Source of the DNA: Elephas maximus indicus
Taxonomy: Eukaryota > Chordata > Mammalia > Proboscidea > Elephantidae
NCBI RefSeq assembly: GCF_024166365.1
Contig: NC_064826.1
Coordinates: 63,257,001 to 63,321,000, forward strand
Direction of reading: 5' to 3'
Length of the DNA: 64,000 bases
Both the position numbers and the translations under genes were made by a program. A model generated the notes under the pieces. It was not told the DNA's origin. It did no database searches and saw only the letters and a program-made list of their open reading frames with translations. Position 1 is the first letter of the stretch. The number at the start of each line of letters is the position of its first letter. Positions 38,801 through 50,800 of the stretch are shown here, piece after piece.

Positions 38801-41800
38801 GTTAATTTCCAACTGAATTTAGATACTCTCATTTTCTTTAGCATTTAAATTCATTTTCATTTCTGTCGATGACTAGAGAGTCATAAACTATATTCCCTTT
38901 AGAAATGTCTTGTAAGAGGTATAGATCCGTAAGGTTTGGGGTTTTGTGACAAACAACCACTCCATGATTCAGAGCCATTTCTGGATTCTGGTGTGATTTG
39001 CATACTGCGGGCACGTTCGTACTGCGGAAAATGTGCCTGCTCATCCATCTCTTAATGTTCCTCTTGGTAGATCTTGTGTTCTTCCTTTCTTCCTAGTCAC
39101 ACCCCTTCTTGATTAGAAATAGGTTTTTGGTAGAGGGCAAAGACCCTGTGGTTTTAGGAAAGGTAATTTGAAGAGATCATATGGAACAACTAAGAACTAA
39201 CTTCTGGAATTCTAAAAGCAGGAAACAAAAAATTCACATATTTGCTTCTGCATAAAAAGCCACTGATTTTATTTCCAGTAGGTCTCAAATTATGTGACTA
39301 CGTACTTTAGTACATGAAGGGCCAAGTAATACCATGATGCACCCAGTTGGTTGAAAAATGGAAGAGAACTAGTGTCTCTTCGATACGTTGTACCTTCCTT
39401 GAAATGTGCTGTGTTTCAGCATCTTTAATAAAAGATACTGAAATACCAGTTTTGTTCACTTTTGTAACTGACAGGGAACATTTTGTATTGTCTGACATTT
39501 CTGGAATTGATTGACAGAGTCGCGTAGTTGGGGTTTACTGGGAATAAGAATCAGAATGTTTTTCTGCTAAAGTACATCTGTAAATGAAGCATTTAAATTT
39601 TTTTACTTGAAATTTGTCTAAATTAGTTTTGAGGAAAGTTATTTTTTTAAAAGTCAAAACTGCTTTATCATTTTTTATTTCATTTGAAAGAAACTACTTG
39701 AGGAAACCTGGGAACATTCTATCTTATGCATTAAAAAGTTTGCATACCATCAGAACTAGTTTGTTGAGTACTGTACTTTAACATGGACATTTTTAATTTG
39801 TTGTAATTTTTAAGATATCCTTTTATTTTTGGTCAGAATATTTACAGTTTAATGAAAATTACACGTCGTAGTTCAAACTGCTGACCTTTTGGTTAGCAGC
39901 CGAGTGCTTACCCATTGCTTTTATAGCTTTTACCTATAGCTTTTATCTACCAGTACAGCAGGACTAGGAGCTCTTCTTCCTCTCTTGCCCTTAATTCTCT
40001 CTAGCAAGATGTGCCTATTTTCCCTTTTTCAGGGTTCAGGCAAGGGGAATACCAGGACCTGTGCCTTGAGTGGTATTTGAACATTGAGTATTTCTGCAGC
40101 GTCATAAGTCATGTTTGCTAGATCCAGTGCTTAGATCCTGCATCCTTGTTGCTTAGGCCCCTTTGAGGTATTGATACCATGCTACTCTGACACCACCTGC
40201 AAATGTTATGTTTTATTCTAACTTGTTTCTCTCTGTCTTCCCCAAGCCCATGCCATTTTAAAATAATTTAAGGTAATATCTACACATGGCAGAAACACAA
40301 TATTTAAGCAAAAGAGTCTTAAACAAAAGGCAGAAGTTTTTTTCTTCAGCCTCACCTTCCCTTCCCTTTCCCATTTCCTGGAGTAAACCCCTTTTGTAGT
40401 TTATTCATTTTCTTCCTAGTAGATTTCATTATAATTTAAATACTAGACCAAAATATTTTTTTCTTGATTTATCATTGACTCCCCATAATATCAGTAATAG
40501 GTAGGAATTTGGTATACTTCCTTTTACTTCCTCTATTTTTCAGGTTTTGTTAGTGACATTATTTTACTTGGTCAAATTTATAGCATAATTTTTTATATTG
40601 CTTTTGGAAAGCCTGGTAGCGTAGTGGTTAAGTGCTACAGCTGCTAACCAAGAGGTCAGCAGTTCGAATCCACCAGGTGTTCCTTGGAAACTATCAGGCA
40701 GTTCTACTCTGTCCTATAGGGTCGCTATGAGTCAGAATCGACTTGACGGTAGTGGGTTTTATATTGCTTTTGGAACCCTGATGGCACAGTGGTTAAGAGA
40801 TTGGCTGCTAACCAAAAGGTCAGCAGTTTGAATCCACCATCTGCTCCTTGCAAATCCTATGGGGCAGTTCTACTCTGTCCAGTAAGGTCACTATGAGTCA
40901 GAATCGACTTGACAGCAACGGGTTTATATTACTTTTGGCAACTGTAATTACACCTTCTGTGCTTTGTTAATAGCTTACTTTTTTAAAAAGTTAAGCTAAT
41001 AGAAATCTCACTTACTGTATTGTGATTCTATAAATATTATCTGCAGAGTTAAGTAGAGTGGTTGAAGTAAAAAGTAAAAATAACCCTTTATCTCCAAATG
41101 AAAATGTTCCAAACATCAAGGTCCTTTGCCGTTTTAATTTCTGTTGAAACTTTTTCACTTTTTTTTTTTTTTAGTTCCTACTCAGCAGTTATCATTCCTT
41201 ATATAATATATTCCTCTTTTGTATGTGCCTTTGTCATGTTTGGTTACAGTTGCCTCTTAGAGAATTTTTTTTTTTTTTCTATATGGGATACACGTAAGGT
41301 AAACTTTCAGGGTTTGATATTATTTCAATTTAGTCCACAGAAATGCTTAAGAGAAAAATTATTTTCTCATAAAAATAAAGGCCATTACTCAATTGTCTTC
41401 TAGCATCGTGTTTTAGAGGACAGAAATCAAATGCTATTTTCATTCTCATTTCATTGTAAATGGTGTCTTTCTTGAGAAACTTATTAGGATTTTCTGTTTT
41501 TCTTTTGTGTTCTAAAACTACCGTTTATTTGGAAAAGTTGCTATGTCAAACTCTTTACTCCCAGAAGTGGAACAATAATGAAGTATTATTTATTTAATGC
41601 TTATCTACATGAGATGCTGTTATTTATTATAACAATAGCTATTTATCTGGCAGTTTCCATTCACAGGCAGTTAATATAGGACCTGTGGGGTAATATGCCA
41701 GTAAAGAGTACAGAGTACACAAACAAAAAATCATCATATTCATGTTAGAATGGTTCACCTTTTATACCCCTGTGTGAATGGGAAATACTGACATTTATAG

Positions 41801-44800
41801 GAGTAGGAGCAGAAGCTAGATATCGTTAGCTAAGGAGCATCGACTGAACAATAATTCTAAATTATATTTTAATAATATTTTCTCACTAAAGCTTTATTTA
41901 TTTATTTATTTTTCAGTTTTTAAAAACTGAATCACAATGATGGTGATAGAATTGTAATTCATATAAGTTTGGAGATGTTTTCAGCATATATTACCCTTAA
42001 TAGTGGGCTCTGAGCTTCCTTTCTGGTAAATGATTGGATTCTGGGCGAGGCCATAGACTTCTGAACAGAGTCTAAGGACAGAGATCTTGGTAGATCGCAG
42101 GTGGTTTTGGGAGCTCTATTGCAGTGTGGCTTGAAGGATCATGGGGATATTCAGGTACCTCAAGGTTGTTGGTTTAGCTTCAAGCATTTGAAATCAGGTT
42201 TTTCTCTACTATCTGTGTGTAGGTTGGAATCCCTAGATTAGGCTTCAGAACTAACTAGGCTGGAATTTCCAGACTGAAACACACCTTGGTCAATGCTTAA
42301 ATTTATTCTAGAAATTTTAGCACTTTACTGAATCATATGCAAACACCCAGTGTAATTGGTGTTCAGCATATAATAGAATCATGGGGCTTTAGAGCTGGAA
42401 GCGACGCTTTATATCTAAAACCCACATTCATAGAGGAAACTGATGCCCAAAGATATTGAGGACCTTCACTTAAGTCACACGGCTTGTTAATTAAAGACCA
42501 GGAAAAGATAAATTAAAATGCTAATTACCTCTATATTAAATTAAAATGCTAATTACCTCTATACTGTCAAATTTGTACAAAATTTTTATTTCTAAGTGGT
42601 CTTTTTAGGACTGTGTGCTTATGTGTGTGTCTTTCCTAGGTTGGTCATTTAAAACACTGGTGGTTATCTTCAATGTTTTCTGTAGCGATGGTAAAAATGA
42701 ATCATTTGATTCATTCCATTCAGCTTGCAGTTTGCCTTTGAATAGCTTTTTAGCCTTCTATCTTAGAACCAGTAATTTTTTTTACCATAATGTATCTTTT
42801 TTATCAAAATATTTATGAATAGATCCTTTTAACATATTTTGATTAATTGATTAAAATGTCTTAAATACGTGTTTCTAAATAGTCATGAAGGACTTCTTTA
42901 AAGGCCTTACAATATGCCTACTCCTTGATAATATAATTTTTATATATGTATTTTTAATAAGTAGCAAATGTTGTCAACCTGCAGTCCTAGATTTTGACAG
43001 TATTTTTAATAAAATCAAGTTTTATGTTTGATAGATTTTATATTTATAATATTCTACATACTGTTTATATTATCATGTTTGCCTTAACTCTTAATACATA
43101 GGATATAGAATCCTTCAACCATAAATAATAGCAATAAAAATAAAATCTAGGTTTATGATAATTTCATAAATAGACACTAAAGCCTATTTTTTCAGTGGAG
43201 AAGCTGAAGAAACCATTAAAATTACCTTTGAATGCATTTAGATTTATTTCTTTTTTCCTCCAAACTCAAAATATTCCCTAAAAGAGTATGTTTACTAGTT
43301 CTGAATTCCTCATTATTCCCAGCTGTTCTTGTTTTTCCACATGTGTGTCTTTAGCTTCAGTTTTAGGTGGGCTCCTGAATCTCACTTGATGGAGGAGAGG
43401 AGCTAGTCTTACCTCTGCTCATCTATTTTTCTCTTGCTAAGGCACCTGTAGACTCAGAGTCTAATGTTCTTTTTTTTCTAAAGCATTCTCCCCCCCACCT
43501 TTTTTTTTTTTCTATCTCTGTAGTTTTATTTATTGAGGTGGGAAATAGGGGCTAAAAGGATAATAAAATTGCACCACTTTTCTTTAATTGCAAATTTGGT
43601 TCAACAGATATCCGTTGAGAACCTGCTTCGAGTCAGCTGTGAGTTCAGTCCTGGGGAGTCACAGGGGAATAAGTCACACCCTGTGCCTTGGAGGCACAGT
43701 CACAGATGTTTTTTACTAGAATACAGGGTGCTGTAAGCAGAATGTTGTGAAACTTAGGAGAACAGTCAGCCGGGGAGGGCTCCCCAGAGAAGGTGACATT
43801 TGAATTGGGCCTGGAAAGATAGACGGACATTTGTGAGTGAGACAGGGAGAAGGGATATTCTAGTTATTGTGAACATTGTGCACAGGAACCAAACCTAATA
43901 GATTCCAACTCGTGGCGACCCCATGTGTGCAGAGGTTTTCAAGTCTGTGAACTTTTTGAAGCAAGTTGCCAGGTCTCTCTTCTGAGGTGCCTCTGGGTGG
44001 GTTCAAACTACAAACCTTTCAGTTAGTAATCGAGTGCTTAAGTTTGTGCCACCCAGAGAACCATGCTCAAGAACAGAGGGTGTGAAAGTCTGTTGTTTTG
44101 TTTGAGGACTGCACACGTTCATATGGCTAAAATACAGGCACTGAAAAGTGAATTGGAGGTTAATTTTTTAAGTCAAATTGTGAAGGGTCATGCCATACCA
44201 AGTTTTATCCTTTGTTTTAATGGGAAGCCACCAAAGCTTTTAAAGCAGGTGATTACTGTGATTTTATTTCTGCTTTAGGTAGGAGCTGCAAACTCCAGTG
44301 TCTTTAGAGATCAAGCATGTAACATAAATGTGAAGCTGCCAGGTACAAGACAGCAGAGAATGGTAGGATCCTTGGGACTTGAGAGTACTTGGCTTTGCCC
44401 AAAGCCTTTCAGATACAAGCCATTTGAAAATACTGTGTCTGCCAAAGCAAAAAGAATATTGAGCACATCTAATCTGAAGTTAGACCCCTGCTCAGCGAGC
44501 TACCCCGACAGCTTACTAGAGGATGTTCAACAGTGTTATATGGTGCTCGTCAAATAAGTAAATGGATGGATTGAAGCTTGAGGTCTGTGTTCGTTGCATG
44601 TGGAAATTCATTATGAGGCTTTTAGGATAATTCAAGCAAAAAAATGATAATGCTTGAGTTGGGACATAGAATTGAGAAGAAGTGTAGCTGGATATGTGTG
44701 TCACAGAGTAGGACTGCTCCCTAGGGTATTCTTGGCTGTGATCTTTATGGAAGCAGATCGCCAGGCCTTTCTTCTGTGGTGCCACTGAGTGAGTTCATAC

Positions 44801-47800
44801 CGTCAACCTTTCAGTTAGTAGTTTAGTAGTTGAGCGCAAACTGTTTGTGCCACCCAGGGTCACCGTGAGTCAGAATCAACTCAACAGCAATGGATTTGGT
44901 TTGGTTTTTTTGGTAGCTGGATATGAGAAATACTGACATGGTAGAATCATCAGAATTTGATTTTTATATATGTGAAGAGAGGAAAGAATTAAAGATGACT
45001 CTGAGATCCCCAGCTTAGATTGAGCAGGTGGTGATGCTCTGTACCAAGGGAGGGAATATGGGAGAAGAAGCAACTCAGGGAGAAAAAATAATGATTTATT
45101 TTTCAGAGTTGAGTGGAATAAGGATTTATTCAACTCTTCGTATGTACCATGAGATTGTGAAGGGCATTTTACATTTGTTTTCTCAGCTTTACAACCCCTT
45201 AATGAAGTGTAGACATCAATTTTTAGATGAGGATATCAGAGAGGTTAAGGAACTTGTTCTAGCTTGGATCTGAACCAAACTTTTTACTGGGTAAGGAAAG
45301 GACAAGGTTGAATGTTAACTTGAGAGCAAAACAGGGTTTACGAAAGACTTCTTTTTAAGGCCGGATGAACCTTAAGCCTTCTTTTTAGGTTGAGAGAGAG
45401 AAGCCAGAAGGGAACAGAATTAAAATTCAAGAAAGCTGGTAAATAATAGAGCAAGGGTCTGGAGAAGGCAGCAGAAGATTGTGGTAGAGCTTGTTGGAGA
45501 AGATCCAGGCAAGTAGTTACGACAGCAGTCTGTGTGGCTCTGCATTATAAAACAAACCAGTTGCCATTGAGTCAGTTCTGACTCATGGCAACCCCATGTG
45601 TGTCAGAGTAGAACTGTGCTCCATAGGGTTTTCAGTGGCTGATTTTTCAGATGTAGATTGCCAAGCCTTTCTTTCGAGGTGCCTCTGAGTGGACTCAAAC
45701 GGCAAACCTTTGGCTTAGCAGCCAAGCATGTTAACTATTTACACCACCCAGGGACTCCTGGCTCTGCATTATAGGACCTAGTTAATTGAATGCTTTCCCG
45801 TTTGACTGGTGAGATGTTGTTTTACGTGTGTGATTTCACTGAATCCCCAGAAGGTAGATATTGTTTTCCTCATTTGGTAGATGAGGAAACCAAGGCTCAG
45901 AAACATTAAGTACCTTGTTTAAGGTCATAGCTAGTAAGAGGAGTAGCTGGGTATCTTATCTAATCTCATTGGCTCCAAAACTTGAGCCATTATTCTTACT
46001 TCTTCCTAGTGTATGCTTTCTCCTTTGGATTACCTGGAATTGAGTCAGTTATGATTCCTTAGATATCTTATTGTACAACTCACTAAACAGATGAGAAACC
46101 TGAGGCCCATAGAGGTTGAGTTCACAAAGAGAATTAAAGCCCCATTCTGTGTAGCTTAGATCAGATTCTCTGTCTTCTACTATAGACTATGAAAAATGAA
46201 GCTTTTTGCATTTGGGTCAAAAACGGTTAGTTTAAATATTTGAAGAATTTATTTTTTAAAGACTAGAATAAGATGTTTATAATTCTAACAGCAAAAATAT
46301 ACTTATTTTCCATAGATATTTGAGAAATATTTCACAGGGCAGTGCTTTGCTCTAATAATTTATAATGGCCTAACCAAAACCAAATCAAAGCCAGTGCTGT
46401 TGAGTCGATTCTGACTCATAGCGACCCTATGGGACAGGGTAGAGCTGCTCATAGAGTTTCCAAGGAGTGCCTGGTGGATTCGAACTGCCGACCCTTTGGT
46501 TAGCAGCCATAGCACTTAATCACTGTGCCACCAGGGTTTCCTTATAATGGTCTAACATATATTAAATAAGAAAATTTAGAATATCAGGTATGAGATATCA
46601 GGAAATGATTTTAGATTGTATAAGTTGAGGATGTCAGCCATGTCCCACAGCTACCCTGTTACTCTTACCTGAAGCAACCACCGACACCGGTTTTATTTAT
46701 CCTTGTAGAAGTAGTCTCTGCTGATTTGTAGATATATGTTCTTCCTTCTCCTCCCTGACTCCTCCATCTCCTTATTTTGACTACCACGTTAGTGGTATCA
46801 GTTGGACAGCAGGATAGCCCTTATCATCTATGTTTCACAGCTTTTTTCTTAACTGTGAATGTGTCTTGGACATGAGTCTTTTTTGGTATCTGTAAAACCC
46901 TCTGGCCAAAGAGGGGCTTGTAAATTTGATAGATGTAGCTAAATTATTCTCTCTTTTCACTCCCACCACCAGGCTGAGAGAGTGTCTGTTTCCCCAAACT
47001 CAAAACAGCCCAATATGTCATCAGACTTTTTGTCCTTTACCAATGTGAAGTAAAAAATACATTGTAGTTTTCATTTGCCCAAAACACCCACTGCTGTCGA
47101 GTCGATTCTGACCCATAGTGACCCTATAGGACAGAGTAGAACTGCCCCATAGAGCTTCCAAGGAGCGCCTGGTGGATTCAAACTGCCAACCTCTGAGTTA
47201 GCAGCTGTAGCTTTGTATTTGCATTGTATTTGTTTTCATCAATGTAAACTGTATTTTCATGTTTTTGAATCATTTTTATTTCCCTTCCTGTGAATTAACC
47301 ATATTCTTTGCCCATTCTCCTATTGGTTGCTAGTCTTCTGTTTATTGAGTTGTGTTGTTTACTGCCATCAAGTTGGCCCTGACTCATGGCACCCCCTCAA
47401 ACAATGGAATGAAATGCTGCATGGTCCTCACCGTCCTCATGATCGGCTGTGGAAAGGACAGTGTTCTGTTGTGACCCATAGAGTTTACATTGACTGGTTT
47501 TTGGAAGTAGATCACCAGGCCTTTCCTTCTGGTGTTTCTAGTCTATCTTAGTCTGGAAGCTCTGCTGAAGCCTTTTCAGAATCATGGCAACACATAAACC
47601 ACCACTGACAGATGGGTGGTGGATGTGTATTGGCTGAGAGTCAAGTCCAAGTCTCCGGCGTGGGAGACAAGAATTCTACCATTGAACTGCCAGTGCCTCT
47701 ATTGATTTATAGGAATAAAAAAAAAAAAAAATTTTTTTTTTATATCTATCTAGGCGTCCTGATGGTGCAGTGGATAAGCACTTGGCTGCTAACTGAAAGG

Positions 47801-50800
47801 TCTGTAGTTTGAACCCACCAGCTGCTCTGCTGGAAGGAAGATGTGGCGGTCTGTTCCTGTAAAGATTACAGCCTTGGAAACCCTATAGGGCTCTTCTGCT
47901 TTGTCCTATATGGTCACTATGGGTTGTAACCAACTCGACAGCAGTGGATTTTTTTTTTTTAAACTATCTATCTATATGGGTGGCGCAAATGGATAAGCAA
48001 TTTCTACTAGCTGAAAGGCTGGCTGTTTAAACCTACCCAGAGGCACCTTGGAAGACAGGCCTGGTAATCTGTTTCTGAAAGGTCACGACCTTGAACACCC
48101 TGTGATTCAGTACTGCTCTGTACACATGGGGTCACCATGCGTCAGAGGCAACTCGATGGCAACTAACAACAGATTTATATGTGTATGTGTATTTATGTAT
48201 CTTTATACATTTTTGTGAAGTAGAATTTTGAAAAATAGTCAAATTTATCATTTTTTTATTTGATGAGTTCAGGTTTTCTGAAATTGTACAAAAATCTGTG
48301 TTTTTCTTTTAACTTTAATGATTACAGATGTGTTTTCTTCCGTTACATTAATGGTTTTCGCTGTGGTGGAGAACGCTTGTTCTGAAACTATCATGGCTGT
48401 TCTTTTTGGGGGTATTATTTTGAGGAGTTATATCTCAGCGTGTATTTATTTACCCATCCATCCATCGAATTAAGGTTCTGTGTCCATGCGATCCAACTCC
48501 ACTTGTTTTTGATAGCTTTCTTTTCTGTACAATGATAGTTCTGGCTGATTTTGTACCTTTTTTACTCCAGATCTGAAATCAGCTATTTCACTTAGGAGCC
48601 CTTACTGTTATGAGTTAATGGTGTCTACAGACTGTAATCTAGGACTGCAAATAACTGCTGGTTGTTATGGCTTTTTCAGTGGACAGAGATAGGTAATATA
48701 TTTTCTTTTAGAAAGAGAGAAACCCATCATGAAATCATGTAGCAATAGACTTTAATCACAAATTTAATTTTACATTCTTTTATTATTTTCTAATGCTGAA
48801 AGTCTTCGGGCTTAATGACATCAACATAATCACTACTGTAACATACATGGTGGTGCTAACCAAAAGGTTGGTGGTTTGAATCCACCAGCAGCTCTGCAGA
48901 AGAAAGTTGTGGCAGTCTGCTTCTATAGAGATTTCAGCCTTGAACGTCTGGTGGGGCAGTTCTTCTCTGTCCTGTAGGGTTGCTATGCGTCGAAATTAAC
49001 TCAACAACAACAGCCTGGCAATATAAGTTATGTATATCCTTATATATAGGTTTATTACATAAAATAGTTTAAAATAATAATGTTCTTAGATATATACCAT
49101 TAAGAGTATATAGTAAAATCACTGTGCTTTTTGAAATAAATTTTTTACCATTTTGATACATAGTTAGGTTCATTTGCTTCATTTTGTGTATTTTCAGGAA
49201 TTACTTTCTTTTAATCATTCAGTTTTAGTTTTTAATTATGAAAAACATTTCTGTGGCTCCAGTCAAAAATATAAAACAATGTACATTCAGAGAAGTCTGT
49301 CTTTTGTCCTTATTACTGCCACTCTAGCCCCTCCTTCCCACCAAAAGTAACCTTTTTTTTTTTTTTACTAATTTTGAGTTCTTTCAATTTTCTTTTTGAA
49401 AATATAAGAAAGTATAATTTTATTTCTATGTATGTATACAGATGAAAATGTCTTTTAAATTCCAGTAGACTCAGTAGTATAGAAGTACTTCCAAATGGCT
49501 GCTGTAGAATCAGTGAGACTTATGGCTCATACTGTCTGTCTTTGGATTTATTGAGTATTTATATATAGTTAGTATATATTTAGTTAACAGTTTATCTATT
49601 TTAATGATACATACTTCTAATTCTGTTTTATTAAATAGTGAACTGAATTCAAAGCTGCAGGATACTTTAGAACAAATTGAGGTAAGAAAGGTCCCGTCAT
49701 AAGTTAAAACAACTTTGTTTTCAAAGCTTTTTGAATGGCATAAATGCACCTTATATTTTGGCTTTCATATTGTTATTAGCAGTGTTTCAGGTGTTTATTT
49801 TGAACATCTCTTGATGGCTAAGTTAATGTTAATCTGCTTGTAAACTTGATAATACTTTTGAAATCATAGGATCTGAAAACAGTATTTTATTTCTAGAAAA
49901 TCCTGAAACTGTTAGCCATAGTTATATCCTCATTATCTAAATTATAGCCAAAATACTTCCCATGTATTATATTTTGATTATCAGCTGGTTGTCCTTTTTA
50001 GTTTTGTGAGTCGATTTACTTAATTATTAGCTGATAAAAGCCTTCCTAAATTCCTAAACCACGTAATAATAGCTCACAGTTCCTCACAAATACAGCAGCT
50101 AGAAAGGAAAAGGTAAGTCATTATGGACGTGAAGCTTTGCCTTTCCTCTTACGTTTATATGTTCAGAGTTTGTCTCTTTCCTTGGCAGTCTTTGCCAACC
50201 AGGGTATTCATTTTAACACATATAATAAGAATAATTTAGTTTCTTCTGGAATTTTATGTTATTGTTTTCCTGATAGAGGACTTAGAACAGTTAAAGCTGG
50301 ACTTTCAGGTGACCTTTTATGAAAAGAGTTCTTGGTCATGAGTGCAGGTATTCACAATCGTAAAAAAAGCTCATTTATTTGATAATCATAAAAGCAGCTG
50401 CTTTAAAAATCTTATAAGTAAACAATCCTCTGTATATTTTTAATTTTCTTGACTCTTAAAATACAATATTATTCTATACTTATATAGAAAGTCATTATTT
50501 TAAAATGAAATTAATGAAATAGAAACTCATACTGTCAGTATATTTAGTTACAGAAGTGTAAACCTTGAGGTATGTATTTTAAGATCAATACAGTTTTTTT
50601 GAGAATTACTTCCCCAGTGATTACAGGATTGTTTTATTATTTCTCAGTAGTTCCATAAATTTAGTTCATTTAATTTTTAAGGTTTTAGCTCATGCTTCAG
50701 GGAACATAAAGTTAAGCAAAAAAAAAAAAAATCCTTAAGAAAATATATTGAGTATGTGTAACTTGAGACTCTAGGCACAGGCTTTTAGAAACTGAAATAT

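Noticed and set aside
40592..40938. CRISPR-like repeat-spacer pattern from the threefold 16-bp repeat
   Set aside because: The intervals are SINEs of about 150 bp and the repeats are target-site duplications; this is a eukaryotic intron.
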